The translations under genes and the position numbers were made by a program. 28,852 nt of DNA, from contig CAKPAA010000018.1 of the NCBI GenBank assembly GCA_934132775.1, positions 1 to 28,852 of the forward strand. Direction: 5' to 3'. Below, piece after piece: positions 7,493 through 16,661 of this stretch. The DNA is from an uncultured Clostridia bacterium (lineage in GTDB: Bacteria; Bacillota; Clostridia; TANB77; UBA1234). How positions within the stretch are numbered: the stretch's first letter is position 1; every line of letters starts with the position of its first letter. Under the pieces are notes generated by a model, which was given only the letters and a program-made list of their open reading frames with translations, was not told the origin of the DNA and ran no database searches.

Positions 7493-8947
7493 CTATTTCA
7501 CTCCCTTTATCTTCTCAATAAAAAATGATTTTATTTTTTCATATTCAGGTACTTTAAAAATTATAGATAGTGCAATATATATTATAATTCCTGCCAAAAC
7601 TTGTATTGTAAGTAATAGTAAATTATTTGAAATATTAAACAAGGTTATTATATGTATACAGATTCCCATAATCACCGAAAGAGCTAAACTTGGTGTTATG
7701 TCTTTAAGTTGCTCTGTTACTTTATATCCGATAGTCTTACTCATAGCTTCTGAATTTATCAAAGTACCAATCACCGTATAAATAAGTCCAGTAATAGCAA
7801 CACCTAAAACACTTATAGAAACACCAATCATAAGTAATGCAAAATAAATAGGCTTTTTTATAAATTCTAATTTTAATAAAGTATCACTTTTTCCAACTGC
7901 TTTGATAACTTGTAAACTCGTACTGCCAATTATAGAAAGGGCCGACATAATAGATAATATTTGCATATACACTATACAACTTTCCCATTTTGATGTTAAT
8001 AATGTTAATACAAGGGGTCTTGCAACAAATGCACAACCTATCATCATCGGAAAAATTACAAAAGACATGGTACGTAATGCCTGACGTGCCAAATTCTTAA
8101 CTTTATCTTTGTTGTCACTTTCATTTGCAATTGCTGGAAAAAGAACCGTCATAATAGTCGTACTCATATTATCAGTTAGCATAGCTGGTGCTTGCTTTCC
8201 CTTATTATAGAAAGCTAAATCTGCCGGAGTATACACCTTTCCAATAATTAACGATCTCAACTGGTCGAAAAACGAACCAGACAAATCAGCAGCTAATACT
8301 TTCCAGCCAAAACTCATAAGTTCTTTGGCAGATTTCTTTGAAAATACTAGTTGTGGATGCCAAGGAATTGTAAAACTTAAAACTAAGCTGTCTATAATTG
8401 CGTTTACAAAATACTGAGCTATTAGAGCCCAAACACCAAATCCTTTATATGCCAAGATAATTCCAACTATACCCGATACTAAAGTTCCAAACAATGTTGA
8501 GAAAAAAAATCTTTTAAATATCATATGCCTAGAAACATATGCATGTTGTACAGAATTATATGCACTGATTATTAACTTAAGAGAAAATACCCTTACTACT
8601 AAAGTAAGTTCAGACATATTATAAAAATTTGCAATAAGTGGTGCAAATAAAAATAATATTACGTATGTAAGAATTGACACTGCTAAGCTACAATAAAAAA
8701 TAGTTGAAAAATCCTCATTTGTAGCATCTTTTCTTTGTATAAGAGCAGAAGTAAAACCGCTACTTACGAAAACATCTGCTATCGTTATAAATATTAAAAC
8801 AATTGATACTATCCCATACTCTTCTGGAAGTAACAATCTTGCCAACACAACAGAAACAATAAACGACACAATTTGTGCGAGTATTCTTTCACCAAATTTC
8901 CAAAACATACCTGAAAAAATTTTGTTTTTTACAGAGTCTTGCTCCAT
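7493..8947 (-). CDS. Wzx-type polysaccharide flippase (MOP superfamily)
   Basis: The protein has 484 residues with 12 or more hydrophobic segments. It opens with FSGMFWKFGERILAQIVSFIVSVVLARLLLPEEYGIVSIVLI, cited in parts here: the FWKFGERILAQ and LARLLLPEEYG blocks are typical of the WzxC/TuaB group of polysaccharide transport proteins. The function is to flip undecaprenyl-linked repeat units across the membrane, so the cluster probably uses a Wzx/Wzy route rather than an ABC exporter; no ABC transporter genes are seen. It lies 17 bases after the preceding glycosyltransferase and directly abuts the next gene. Confidence 0.9.
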   Translation of the reverse strand: MEQDSVKNKIFSGMFWKFGERILAQIVSFIVSVVLARLLLPEEYGIVSIVLIFITIADVFVSSGFTSALIQRKDATNEDFSTIFYCSLAVSILTYVILFLFAPLIANFYNMSELTLVVRVFSLKLIISAYNSVQHAYVSRHMIFKRFFFSTLFGTLVSGIVGIILAYKGFGVWALIAQYFVNAIIDSLVLSFTIPWHPQLVFSKKSAKELMSFGWKVLAADLSGSFFDQLRSLIIGKVYTPADLAFYNKGKQAPAMLTDNMSTTIMTVLFPAIANESDNKDKVKNLARQALRTMSFVIFPMMIGCAFVARPLVLTLLTSKWESCIVYMQILSIMSALSIIGSTSLQVIKAVGKSDTLLKLEFIKKPIYFALLMIGVSISVLGVAITGLIYTVIGTLINSEAMSKTIGYKVTEQLKDITPSLALSVIMGICIHIITLFNISNNLLLLTIQVLAGIIIYIALSIIFKVPEYEKIKSFFIEKIKGVK

Positions 8948-8964
8948 ATTTTTATCAACTCCAA

Positions 8965-9951
8965 TTATTTTATGTTTCTTATTACTTCAACTAAAAATGA
9001 ATATAAATTAGGACTAATACTAAAAACTTTGTACAACAATCTTACTTTCCAATTTATATTTCTTATCTTCAAAATTTCTTTTACATTTTTATTCGTTTCT
9101 TTTCTTATATTTTCTAAATGTTTTTCTGAATCATCAACGTTTTCTTTTATTTTAAAATAATACTCTACAAGCATTGCCATATAACTGTTTACAGCCATCT
9201 CATATAATTCTTTTTCACCGTTTTTTAGATAAAATTTTTTTCTTTCTTCAAGTGCTTCTAGCGCATCCAGCCTTTTAGCGTTGAACTTTTGTCCAGTTAT
9301 TCCATTTTGATTTATTCTATAAAAATATAAATTCAAGTCTGTTACTGCGACATTCGTTTTTGAGACAAAAAATGCTTTGTATGTTGTATATTCATCTTCA
9401 TGAATTTTTCCAAATGGGAATCTCATTTTTTCATAAATATATTTTTTATATAGCTTATTCCACACAACAACTGTTTTTACACATTCTTCGTCATATATTT
9501 TCTTTTGCATCTCATAATTTGAATACACTTTAATACCAGCAGTTGCTTTATTTTTATTTAATAATTCATCTTCGCTTTGAAAACGTAAATATCCGCATTC
9601 TGAAATATCACATTTGTTATCAATGCACAATTTATATAAGACTTCTATAAAACTTTCTTTTATCATATCATCTGAATCTACAAATGATATATATTCTCCG
9701 TTTGCAACATCAAGTCCAGCATTTCTAGCACTTGATAGCCCTCCATTTTCTTTGTGTATTACTTTCACTCGTGCATCGCTTTTAGCATATTCATCACATA
9801 TTTTGCCACAATTATCTGGTGAGCCATCATCTACTAATATTATTTCCAAATTTGAATACGTTTGATTTATAATGCTATCTACACACTTTTTTAAATATTC
9901 TTCAACTTTGTAAACTGGAACTATTACACTTATCAATTCATTATTTGACAT
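8965..9951 (-). CDS. Family 2 glycosyltransferase (copy A)
   Basis: This 328-residue GT-A enzyme starts MSNNELISVIVPVYK. DDGS is at 41-44 (nucleotide binding) and VDSDD at 91-95 (DXD metal site), with a helical C-terminal tail that has no clear membrane span. I chose the ATG at 9951 because AAAGG lies 7 bases upstream. An earlier ATG at 9966 overlaps the previous gene and has no ribosome-binding site. Residues 34-57 are identical to 33-56 of the glycosyltransferase two genes upstream (10915-11907), and similarity continues through the C-terminal half, so these are tandem paralogues. It transfers a sugar in repeat-unit assembly; the sugar is unknown. Confidence 0.9.
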   Translation of the reverse strand: MSNNELISVIVPVYKVEEYLKKCVDSIINQTYSNLEIILVDDGSPDNCGKICDEYAKSDARVKVIHKENGGLSSARNAGLDVANGEYISFVDSDDMIKESFIEVLYKLCIDNKCDISECGYLRFQSEDELLNKNKATAGIKVYSNYEMQKKIYDEECVKTVVVWNKLYKKYIYEKMRFPFGKIHEDEYTTYKAFFVSKTNVAVTDLNLYFYRINQNGITGQKFNAKRLDALEALEERKKFYLKNGEKELYEMAVNSYMAMLVEYYFKIKENVDDSEKHLENIRKETNKNVKEILKIRNINWKVRLLYKVFSISPNLYSFLVEVIRNIK

Positions 9952-9955
9952 ATTT

Positions 9956-10918
9956 TTACCTTTCATTAATTACTTTTTTCAACTGTCTCTTTCTTAACCA
10001 TTCAACTGTCCTTTTTTTCCCGAGTATGATAAAAATTACTTTCAACAGAAAGTATCTTATTCCTGTTGAATTAAAAACTATTTTTAAATTAACTTTTTCT
10101 ATAAGACTATTTCTTATATTTTCGTCTTCTATTAGTGCAATCTCCCAAATATTTGAGGTATAAGCATTAGCGAACAATTTAGGCACAACATTACTTTTGT
10201 CGAAAAAAATCTTTGATGTAATTTCCATTATGTTTTCGATGCCATTTACGCTTATATTAGTCATAGCACTTCCTTGCCTATTTGTTCTATACAAAATAAT
10301 ATTGTCATAATAAAAGCCAACGGTAGATATATATTTTACAAAGTTCATAAAGAAGTACATATCTTCCGCTACAACAACTCCTGAAGGATAAATCACATCA
10401 TTATTAAGTAAAATATCTTTTTTATATACATTTTGAGTTGACCAAGGCAAGTAACCATTGTACTGTTTTTCATATTTTTTTATGAAATCATTTATTGAGT
10501 ACCTTCCCTCTGCCATAGTGTACTTATAGCAATTATTGTTAATCGTTTCGCCGCTTTCAGTAATATTCTGAATTTGATAACTATATAAATCTAATTCAGA
10601 TTTTACATCTTCTTCTATTTTTTTTAATATATTAGGTGCCAACATATCATCTGAATCCAAGAAAAATATATAATTGCCCTGTGCCATTTTTATTCCGGTA
10701 TTTCTAGCAACTGATACCCCTTCATTTTTCTTATGAACCACTTTAATAAAATTATATTTTTCAGCATATTTATCACATATCTTCCCAGAATTATCTTTTG
10801 AGCCATCATCTATTAGTATAATTTCCATATCAGCAATAATCTGTATAATTACACTATCCAAACATTCTTCCAAATACTTTTCAACATTGTAAACTGGTAT
10901 TATCAACGATAATTTCAT
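9956..10918 (-). CDS. Family 2 glycosyltransferase (copy B)
   Basis: This 320-residue GT-A protein starts MKLSLIIPVYNVEKYLEECLDS. DDGS is at 37-40 and LDSDD at 87-91. The first third is related to the flanking glycosyltransferases, but the last two thirds are distinct, suggesting a different acceptor. The ATG overlaps the previous stop (ATGA), with GGGAGAGGGA just upstream. The basic C-terminus (KKRTVEWLRKRQLKKVI) could sit at the membrane surface. It ends 4 bases before the next start. Confidence 0.9.
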   Translation of the reverse strand: MKLSLIIPVYNVEKYLEECLDSVIIQIIADMEIILIDDGSKDNSGKICDKYAEKYNFIKVVHKKNEGVSVARNTGIKMAQGNYIFFLDSDDMLAPNILKKIEEDVKSELDLYSYQIQNITESGETINNNCYKYTMAEGRYSINDFIKKYEKQYNGYLPWSTQNVYKKDILLNNDVIYPSGVVVAEDMYFFMNFVKYISTVGFYYDNIILYRTNRQGSAMTNISVNGIENIMEITSKIFFDKSNVVPKLFANAYTSNIWEIALIEDENIRNSLIEKVNLKIVFNSTGIRYFLLKVIFIILGKKRTVEWLRKRQLKKVINER

Positions 10919-11907
10919 CTTTGTCCCTCTCCCATATATTTAGATCTGTTTTTTAAAACATATATTTGTGGAAATACACTAAAAGTTAAAGTCTTTATTT
11001 TTTGTGTTGTGCTTATCCCATTGCATTTTAAAATCTCATTTAAAATCTGTTTATTTTTCATAAGTATATTTTTTAAAATATCTTTTTTATCTTTTTCAAT
11101 ATTTAAACTTACCATTAAGTAGCAATTTCTTAATGTTTCTGCGTAGTTTGATAGAGATTTTCTATAAAGTTCATTTTCTCCTTTTTCCTTGTAAAAATTT
11201 TTTCTTTCGTCATAAACATATAGTATATCTAATCTTTCAACGTTAAATTTTTTCCCAATTATACTATTTAAATTTTCTCTGTAATGATACAGATGTAAAT
11301 CACTCTTTACGATATTTGTCTTACAAAAATATAATATTTTATAAATCATCTCTTCATCTTCGTGTATCTTTCCTGAAATAAATTTCATATTATCAAATAA
11401 ATATTTTTTGTATAACTTATTCCATACAACTACAACTTTGGTTGACTCATCTTCTACAAACAAGCGATTTTGCATTTCGTAGGGTGACATTATTTCTATA
11501 TTGTTGACAAATTTTTTTTCTTCTTCTATATTAATTTTAAATCTTTCATAATCGCAGGTTGCAATATCACAATTATTTTCAACACACATATGATATAAGG
11601 TTTCTATAAATCTTTTTTCAATTACATCATCTGAATCTACAAAAGAAATATAGCTGCCACTAGCAACATCAAGTCCAGCATTTCTAGCACTTGATACCCC
11701 ACCATTTTCCTTATGTACCACTTTCACTCGTTTATCGATTTTAGCATACTCATCACATATTTTTCCACAATTATCTGGTGAGCCATCATCTACTAAAATA
11801 ATTTCAAGGTTTTTGTATGTCTGGTTTACAACACTTTCTAAACATTCTTTTAAATATTTTTCAACTTTATATACTGGAATTATAATGCTTATTAAATCTT
11901 CTTTCAT
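10915..11907 (-). CDS. Family 2 glycosyltransferase (copy C, paralogue of copy A)
   Basis: The protein has 330 residues, with VDDGS at 39-43, ARNAGLDVA near 74-82 and VDSDD at 90-94. It is strikingly similar to the protein of 8965-9951, also at DNA level in the first 300 bases, which points to tandem duplication or gene conversion with copy B between them. The start is supported by AAGGAGATG with a 5-base gap. An 83-base gap precedes it, the longest inside the cluster; I see no convincing promoter there. Confidence 0.9.
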   Translation of the reverse strand: MKEDLISIIIPVYKVEKYLKECLESVVNQTYKNLEIILVDDGSPDNCGKICDEYAKIDKRVKVVHKENGGVSSARNAGLDVASGSYISFVDSDDVIEKRFIETLYHMCVENNCDIATCDYERFKINIEEEKKFVNNIEIMSPYEMQNRLFVEDESTKVVVVWNKLYKKYLFDNMKFISGKIHEDEEMIYKILYFCKTNIVKSDLHLYHYRENLNSIIGKKFNVERLDILYVYDERKNFYKEKGENELYRKSLSNYAETLRNCYLMVSLNIEKDKKDILKNILMKNKQILNEILKCNGISTTQKIKTLTFSVFPQIYVLKNRSKYMGEGQR

Positions 11908-11990
11908 TTACATCTCCTTGTATAATAATTTTGGGATTATCAACTTCATATTGTAACAATACATAAATAATTTTATTTGTGCTGAATTTT

Positions 11991-13022
11991 TTATCTGTAT
12001 ATAATTCTTTTTATTATAGATTTAACTTTGTTTAAATATCTATATATTATTAAGTTTTCAATATCATATTTTTCTTTAGAGTTTATCTCTAGATCTAATT
12101 TATTTTTTTTACATTCATTTATTGCAAATTGCATTATATTTATTCTATCTTCCTTAGGTAGCAATTCTTTCACTGAATATATGGTTTTAATACATATCAA
12201 TACTTCTTGTTTTATTCTATTTTCAATTTTTGTTTTTCTTGTTTCATTTAAGCATTTAAAGGCATTACAGAAATTTTCTAGTTTTGAATAATTTTTTATA
12301 GCATTTTGAATTTTCTTTTCAACGTGATTAACACTCACCTTCGTTGTAATACTGTTCATATTGTTCATATAATGATAAAAAGAATATGGTAAATATACCA
12401 CTTTATTTAGCTTTTCATAAATATTCATTGTGAATAAAAAATCTTCTGCGTAAAATGTTGTTTCATCAAAATGTATATTATTATTTATTAAAAACTCTCT
12501 TTTAATAAGAAACATCCAAATACTATTATAATTGTAAGTTTCAATGAAATCATCTATTATATGTTCACTAAAAAAGTCTTTTCTTTCTATGTACTGTGGA
12601 GTATTATATACTTTACCTGAATATACAACTCTCTTAGAATCGTTAAATTCTCGGACATATGCGTATCTTACTTGTTCAGCATTATATTTCTTTGCGTACT
12701 CTAATGTCACTTCAACCGTTTTTGAATCTATCCAATCATCAGCATCAATAAACAGTATATAATCCCCTTGTGAAGCCTTTATTCCATCATTTCTGGCAGC
12801 ACTAACTCCACCATTTTTTTTATCAATTACTTTAATTCTATCGTCTTTTCTTTCAAAGCTTCGCAATATATCTAAGCTTCTATCCTTTGAGCCATCATTT
12901 ACACATATAACCTCTACATTAGAATATGTTTGAGAAAGTGCTGAATTTAAGCACCTATCTATATATGTTTCTGCATTATACACTGGTATTATTATCGAAA
13001 CTAATTCATTTTTACCTTGCAT
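11991..13022 (-). CDS. Family 2 glycosyltransferase
   Basis: The protein has 343 residues, with LVSIIIPVYNAETYIDRCL at the N-terminus, VNDGSKD at 42-48, GGVSAARNDGI at 71-81 and FIDADDWID at 91-99 (DXD site). The C-terminal half is Lys/Asn-rich and ends in a basic, hydrophobic stretch (SIIKRIIYR), a possible membrane-surface anchor. The start overlaps the previous gene by 11 bases, and AAGGAG within that gene's end serves as the ribosome-binding site. It differs from the A/B/C group in its second half, so acceptor or linkage probably differs. Confidence 0.9.
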   Translation of the reverse strand: MQGKNELVSIIIPVYNAETYIDRCLNSALSQTYSNVEVICVNDGSKDRSLDILRSFERKDDRIKVIDKKNGGVSAARNDGIKASQGDYILFIDADDWIDSKTVEVTLEYAKKYNAEQVRYAYVREFNDSKRVVYSGKVYNTPQYIERKDFFSEHIIDDFIETYNYNSIWMFLIKREFLINNNIHFDETTFYAEDFLFTMNIYEKLNKVVYLPYSFYHYMNNMNSITTKVSVNHVEKKIQNAIKNYSKLENFCNAFKCLNETRKTKIENRIKQEVLICIKTIYSVKELLPKEDRINIMQFAINECKKNKLDLEINSKEKYDIENLIIYRYLNKVKSIIKRIIYR

Positions 13023-13746
13023 TCTTTTCTCCTTTTAACATCCTAATGAGTTTATTTGTTTTATCTTTTCCTAAGACATTCCCTAAAATTTCATACAATT
13101 TTAATTTTAATTTTTCTTTATATGGTAGCCAAGAACCAGCAAACCAATGTATTGTGTACGTATTATCGGTGATTTTTTTTACCTTTGTCTTACAATCAAT
13201 TGGGCAAAAATAATCGCTTTCATAAAAAGTAAAATCTTTAATAACCTGCTTTTTATTATTTTGTTTTAATCCATATTTTACAAAGGTGTCTGTAATTGTT
13301 TTTGTATTAGGTGTTGTATCAAAAGAACCATCCGCATTGATAAACTTTTTATTTGTATAATATTCAAGCAATTCTTTAATTATTGGTAATTCTTTTTTGC
13401 TCGCAAGAATTCCTGTTGGAACAAGATTTGTACTTTCAAAGCTTGAAAAACCCTTACAATTTAAAAAGTCGTCAATATTTTTTATTACTTCAACATCTGT
13501 ATCCATATATACTCCACCGAAATTGTATAATGCATAAAGCCTTACGTAATCTGTAACAAATGCGTATTTTTTATTTTCATATGCTTCTTTCACGTACTGA
13601 TTTGAATTAACATCAAAGTTGCTTTCATTCCAACATTTAATTTGATAATCAGGGCAATACTTCTTCCAACTAGCCAAACATTTTTTAGCTAACTTAGGTA
13701 ACTCTTTGCCACCAAACCAGCAATAATGTATTATTTTAGGAATCAT
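13012..13746 (-). CDS. GT32-type (DXD) glycosyltransferase
   Basis: The protein has 244 residues and opens MIPKIIHYCWFGGKELP, the standard start of Gly_transf_sug/OCH1-like bacterial capsule enzymes. YAFVTDYVRLYALYNFGGVYMDTD ends in the DXD motif at 82-84. HWFAGSWLPY near residue 200 is the usual C-terminal signature (HxxxxSW). It transfers a sugar to a repeat unit in the cytoplasm. AAGGAG inside the end of the preceding gene serves translation; the gap is only 4 bases. Confidence 0.9.
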   Translation of the reverse strand: MIPKIIHYCWFGGKELPKLAKKCLASWKKYCPDYQIKCWNESNFDVNSNQYVKEAYENKKYAFVTDYVRLYALYNFGGVYMDTDVEVIKNIDDFLNCKGFSSFESTNLVPTGILASKKELPIIKELLEYYTNKKFINADGSFDTTPNTKTITDTFVKYGLKQNNKKQVIKDFTFYESDYFCPIDCKTKVKKITDNTYTIHWFAGSWLPYKEKLKLKLYEILGNVLGKDKTNKLIRMLKGEKNAR

Positions 13747-13750
13747 ACTT

Positions 13751-14554
13751 TCACTCCTTAATTTTATATTTATGTTTATGATAGTTCGCCATCAATTTAT
13801 ATGGCATAATTCCAGCAACGAACGTTTTTATAACAAGTAGCCAGTAACCAGTTATTGATGGATTTAGTTTCCTATATTTTTCTTTTAATAATTTAAAAAA
13901 TCCTTTTCTAGTAGACAATTTTCTTTTCGAATAGTCACTCAAAGACAAATGATATCTAAGCACTTTCTCGTCCATAACATACATTTTATAGCCATTGAGT
14001 GCTAATTCTATCCATAAAGCATAATCCTCACACCTATTGTAATTTTGGTAGCCACCAACTTTTTCAATTGTGTCTTTTCTCATAATAACTGTTGGATGAA
14101 TAATTGCAGAGCCTTTTGATAAAATGCTTTTTGTAACTTCACCAAAAAACTTAGACTCAGCGAAGATTTCAGAGCCATTATAATAATCAGCTCTTCCACC
14201 TACCACAGCATATTCAGAATGTTCTTCCATAAATTTTACTTGTTTTTCTATTCTATCTCTGTAAGAATAATCATCAGTGTCCATTCGTATCAAATATTTT
14301 CCTCTTGCTTCATTTATGGCTCTATTAAGAGAAAATACCAATCCTTGATTTTTATCGTTTTTTAATACTCTAATCCTATTATCATTAAACTCTTCTGCTA
14401 CTTTCTGAACATCGTTTTTTCCATTATCATCAATTATTATAAATTCAAAATTTGTATATGTTTGAACTAATATGCTTTTTATTGCTTCTTTCAAAAGCTT
14501 TTCATCTGTGTTATATTCAGACATTATAACAGAAACAAGTATACCATTTTCCAT
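13751..14554 (-). CDS. Family 2 glycosyltransferase, first sugar-transfer gene of the cluster
   Basis: The protein has 267 residues. VSVIMSEYN replaces the more usual PVYN; IDDNGKND is at 41-48 and RMDTDD at 90-95. The order and the HPTVIMRKDTIEKVGGYQ and CEDYALWIEL segments (ED-type catalytic-base region) fit the EpsE/SpsA-like branch. It begins 26 bases after the prfB stop, with GGGAG 8 bases upstream of its ATG, so it is probably co-transcribed with prfB. No initiating phosphoglycosyl transferase (WecA/TagO or WbaP type) is present; that step must be encoded elsewhere. Confidence 0.9.
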   Translation of the reverse strand: MENGILVSVIMSEYNTDEKLLKEAIKSILVQTYTNFEFIIIDDNGKNDVQKVAEEFNDNRIRVLKNDKNQGLVFSLNRAINEARGKYLIRMDTDDYSYRDRIEKQVKFMEEHSEYAVVGGRADYYNGSEIFAESKFFGEVTKSILSKGSAIIHPTVIMRKDTIEKVGGYQNYNRCEDYALWIELALNGYKMYVMDEKVLRYHLSLSDYSKRKLSTRKGFFKLLKEKYRKLNPSITGYWLLVIKTFVAGIMPYKLMANYHKHKYKIKE

Positions 14555-14580
14555 TTATTTAACTCCCAAAATTATTTGTT

Positions 14581-15688
14581 TCACTCTTTCATTGCTTTTT
14601 TCAAATACTCATCTATAAAGCCGTTTATCTCTCCATTCATTACTGCTTCTACATTTCCTGTCTCGTAATTTGTTCTATGGTCTTTTACCAATGTGTATGG
14701 GCAAAATACATATGAACGAATTTGGCTTCCCCAAGCGATTTCTCTTTGCACGCCTTTTAAATCTTCTATTCTTTCTTTGTTTTCTTTTTCCTTTAACTCT
14801 AATAGTTTTGACATTAACATTTTCATTGCCTTGTCTCTGTTTTGTATTTGTGAACGTTGAGTTTGGCACGAAACTACTATGTTTGTCGGTATGTGCGTGA
14901 TTCTTATTGCTGATTCTGTTTTATTTACGTGCTGTCCACCTGCCCCGCTTGAACGATATGTATCAATTTTCAAATCTTCTGGATTTATTTCTATGTTCAC
15001 ATCGTCTGCAACTTCTGGTATTACTTCAACCGCTGCGAATGATGTGTGTCTTCTACCTGCCGAATCAAATGGAGATATTCTAACTAATCTATGTACACCA
15101 CTTTCTGATTTTAAATATCCATACGCATTTGGTCCTGTTACACTGAATGTAACGCTTTTTATTCCTGCTCCATCTCCCTCAAGATAGTCTAGTTCTTCTA
15201 GTTTGTATCCATTTTTTTCACACCACATCGAATACATTCTGTATAGCATTTCTGCCCAGTCTTGTGATTCTGTTCCACCTGCTCCTGGATGTATCGTTAT
15301 TATTGCATTGTCTTTATCGTGCTTTCCAGATAGTAAATTTTCTATTTCTAGCTTGTCTATTGTTTTTGATATTGTTTTCACATTCTGCTTTACCTCTGGA
15401 ATTACGCTTTCATCATTTGCTTCATTGCCTAGCTCTATCAAGACTTTTGTGTCTTCTATTAAAGATTTTGTTTTTTCTATTCCATCAATTTTATCTTTCA
15501 ATGCTTTTATTTCTTGCAAAACCTTTGCTGATTTTTCCATATCTGTCCAGAATTCGTTTGCTTTTGTTTGCTCTTCTAGCTCTTCAACTTGCTTTTTCTT
15601 GCCAGCTATGTCAAAGAGATTCACCCAATTCGTTTAATCTTTTTTCAAGCTCTTTAAGTTCAAGTTTTATGTCTTCAAGTTCAAACAT
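14581..15688 (-). CDS. prfB: Peptide chain release factor 2, made by programmed +1 frameshift
   Basis: Translation starts at 15688 (ATG, with GGGAGTGA upstream) and gives 25 residues beginning MFELEDIKLELKELEKRL. It then meets TGA at 15613-15611 in the context CTT-TGA-C. Slipping +1 continues as DIAGKKKQ to 14581, for 368 residues in total. In the joined protein the stop-codon-reading tripeptide SPF falls at 205-207 and the catalytic GGQ at 250-252, the same numbers as in E. coli RF2, which confirms the join. RF2 releases peptides at UGA and UAA, and low RF2 favours frameshifting. It has its own promoter and appears to lead the transcript that continues into the polysaccharide genes. Confidence 0.96.
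15610..15616 (-). promoter_or_regulatory. Programmed +1 frameshift site in prfB
   Basis: The slippery CTT, in-frame TGA and following C match the conserved CUU-UGA-C of bacterial prfB. The usual Shine-Dalgarno-like stimulator three bases before CTT is weak here: only GGGTGA, ending four bases before CTT. Confidence 0.93.
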
Positions 15689-15711
15689 TTTCTCACTCCC
15701 TTTTCGCATTT

Positions 15712-15740
15712 ATTATATAGTATGTTGGCTTTTAGTTCAA
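15712..15740 (-). promoter_or_regulatory. SigA-type promoter of prfB
   Basis: TTGAAC (15740-15735), a 17-base spacer and TATAAT (15717-15712) on the minus strand. It lies about 24 bases upstream of the prfB start codon, giving a short leader. Confidence 0.85.
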
Positions 15741-15862
15741 TAATAATATGACATTATTATTAAACGATATAGGGGCATTCTAATTTATGTTTAATTTGTA
15801 TAACCACTCGTTTTTTGTGTTTAATCTACATTTTCATAATAATTTTTATTTACAACAGTAAA

Positions 15863-15890
15863 AGAGGCCTGGATATTTATCCAAGCCTCT
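15863..15890 (-). terminator. Terminator of the SH3-domain gene
   Basis: AGAGGC (15863-15868) pairs with GCCTCT (15885-15890), and TGGATA with TATCCA, with one C/A mismatch between the two helices and a 2-base loop. A short U-run follows on the minus strand. It starts 5 bases after the stop codon. Confidence 0.85.
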
Positions 15891-15894
15891 AATT

Positions 15895-16617
15895 TTAGCC
15901 TTCTCCTACTACCAAATCTACATCATCAGCATTTACGAAACCAATGATTGTTTCGCCATCATATTCATATTCGATGGCGAGATACCCATACTCACAAAGG
16001 TGACTCACTACTTCTTCGCCGATGCCTAAATGCCCAATTGTTTTACTGTTGGCGTCCGGCAACAGCTTCACCTCCGTCTGATAGTTTACAGTACCATATT
16101 CCGTTCCCAATGAGAGATACCAATTATAGTCCTCATTGGTCATAACAGTTGTCTTCTTAGGCAGGTAACCTGCTGCCGTCCGCAGATTGATGATGTAATA
16201 ATCATCATCTTCTGCAATCACGGTATAGTGGTCACCCGCAGTGACATAGCCTACCCGTTTATCTGTAAGCTCAGGAGCTGCATACACAGGTGCACCCTCA
16301 CACAAATAAACAATCTTAGGAGCCATAACCATATACCAGCTATGCACCCAAGCAATTGTTCCATCTTCGAGCCAAACTTGGTACCAGTCTGACTGTTCAC
16401 CGATTATATTGAAAATGTCCCCGTTATGTGCCGTGAAAATCTTCGTTGAGGATTCACTCATATCCTCACGCACGGCAGCATTTTGCGAAATAATGTAACC
16501 CTTTCCGAAGATGTGAGGCTCTGCAAGTGCAGGTTTCACCGTCCACATCATCACAGTGATAAAACCAACTATCGCCGTCAACACTGCCAACAAAAAGACA
16601 CTAATAAACCGTTTCAT
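15895..16617 (-). CDS. Exported protein with three SH3-like (SH3b) domains
   Basis: The protein has 240 residues. Residues 1-32 form a signal peptide ending PALA, a plausible signal peptidase I site before Glu33. Three repeats of bacterial SH3 type follow: about 41-97 (NAAVREDMSESS, then GDIFNIIGEQSDWYQVW), 104-158 (GAPVYAAPELTDKRVGYVTAGDHYTVI) and 177-236. SH3b domains usually bind cell-wall peptides or glycans; no enzymatic domain is present, so it is probably a wall-binding or inhibitor-type protein. AAGGAGGCC sets the start. The gene is flanked by its own strong promoter and terminator. Its base composition is visibly richer in G+C than its neighbours: four 60-base lines counted by hand gave 37-52%. 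Confidence 0.85.
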   Translation of the reverse strand: MKRFISVFLLAVLTAIVGFITVMMWTVKPALAEPHIFGKGYIISQNAAVREDMSESSTKIFTAHNGDIFNIIGEQSDWYQVWLEDGTIAWVHSWYMVMAPKIVYLCEGAPVYAAPELTDKRVGYVTAGDHYTVIAEDDDYYIINLRTAAGYLPKKTTVMTNEDYNWYLSLGTEYGTVNYQTEVKLLPDANSKTIGHLGIGEEVVSHLCEYGYLAIEYEYDGETIIGFVNADDVDLVVGEG

Positions 16618-16661
16618 AGAATGGCCTCCTTAAAAGTTGTTATTTAAAACCTACGTTTACT

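Noticed and set aside
14581..15624. prfB as a truncated or broken gene starting at 15624
   Set aside because: The upstream 25 codons, CTT-TGA-C site and exact SPF/GGQ numbering show normal programmed frameshifting.
15264..15743. Long plus-strand open frames opposite prfB
   Set aside because: They lie antisense to a well-conserved gene, are Leu/Ser-rich as expected of antisense reading, and have no ribosome-binding site.
15741..15862. Riboswitch or leader element upstream of prfB
   Set aside because: The sequence is plain AT-rich spacer with no recognisable fold; the prfB leader after its promoter is very short.
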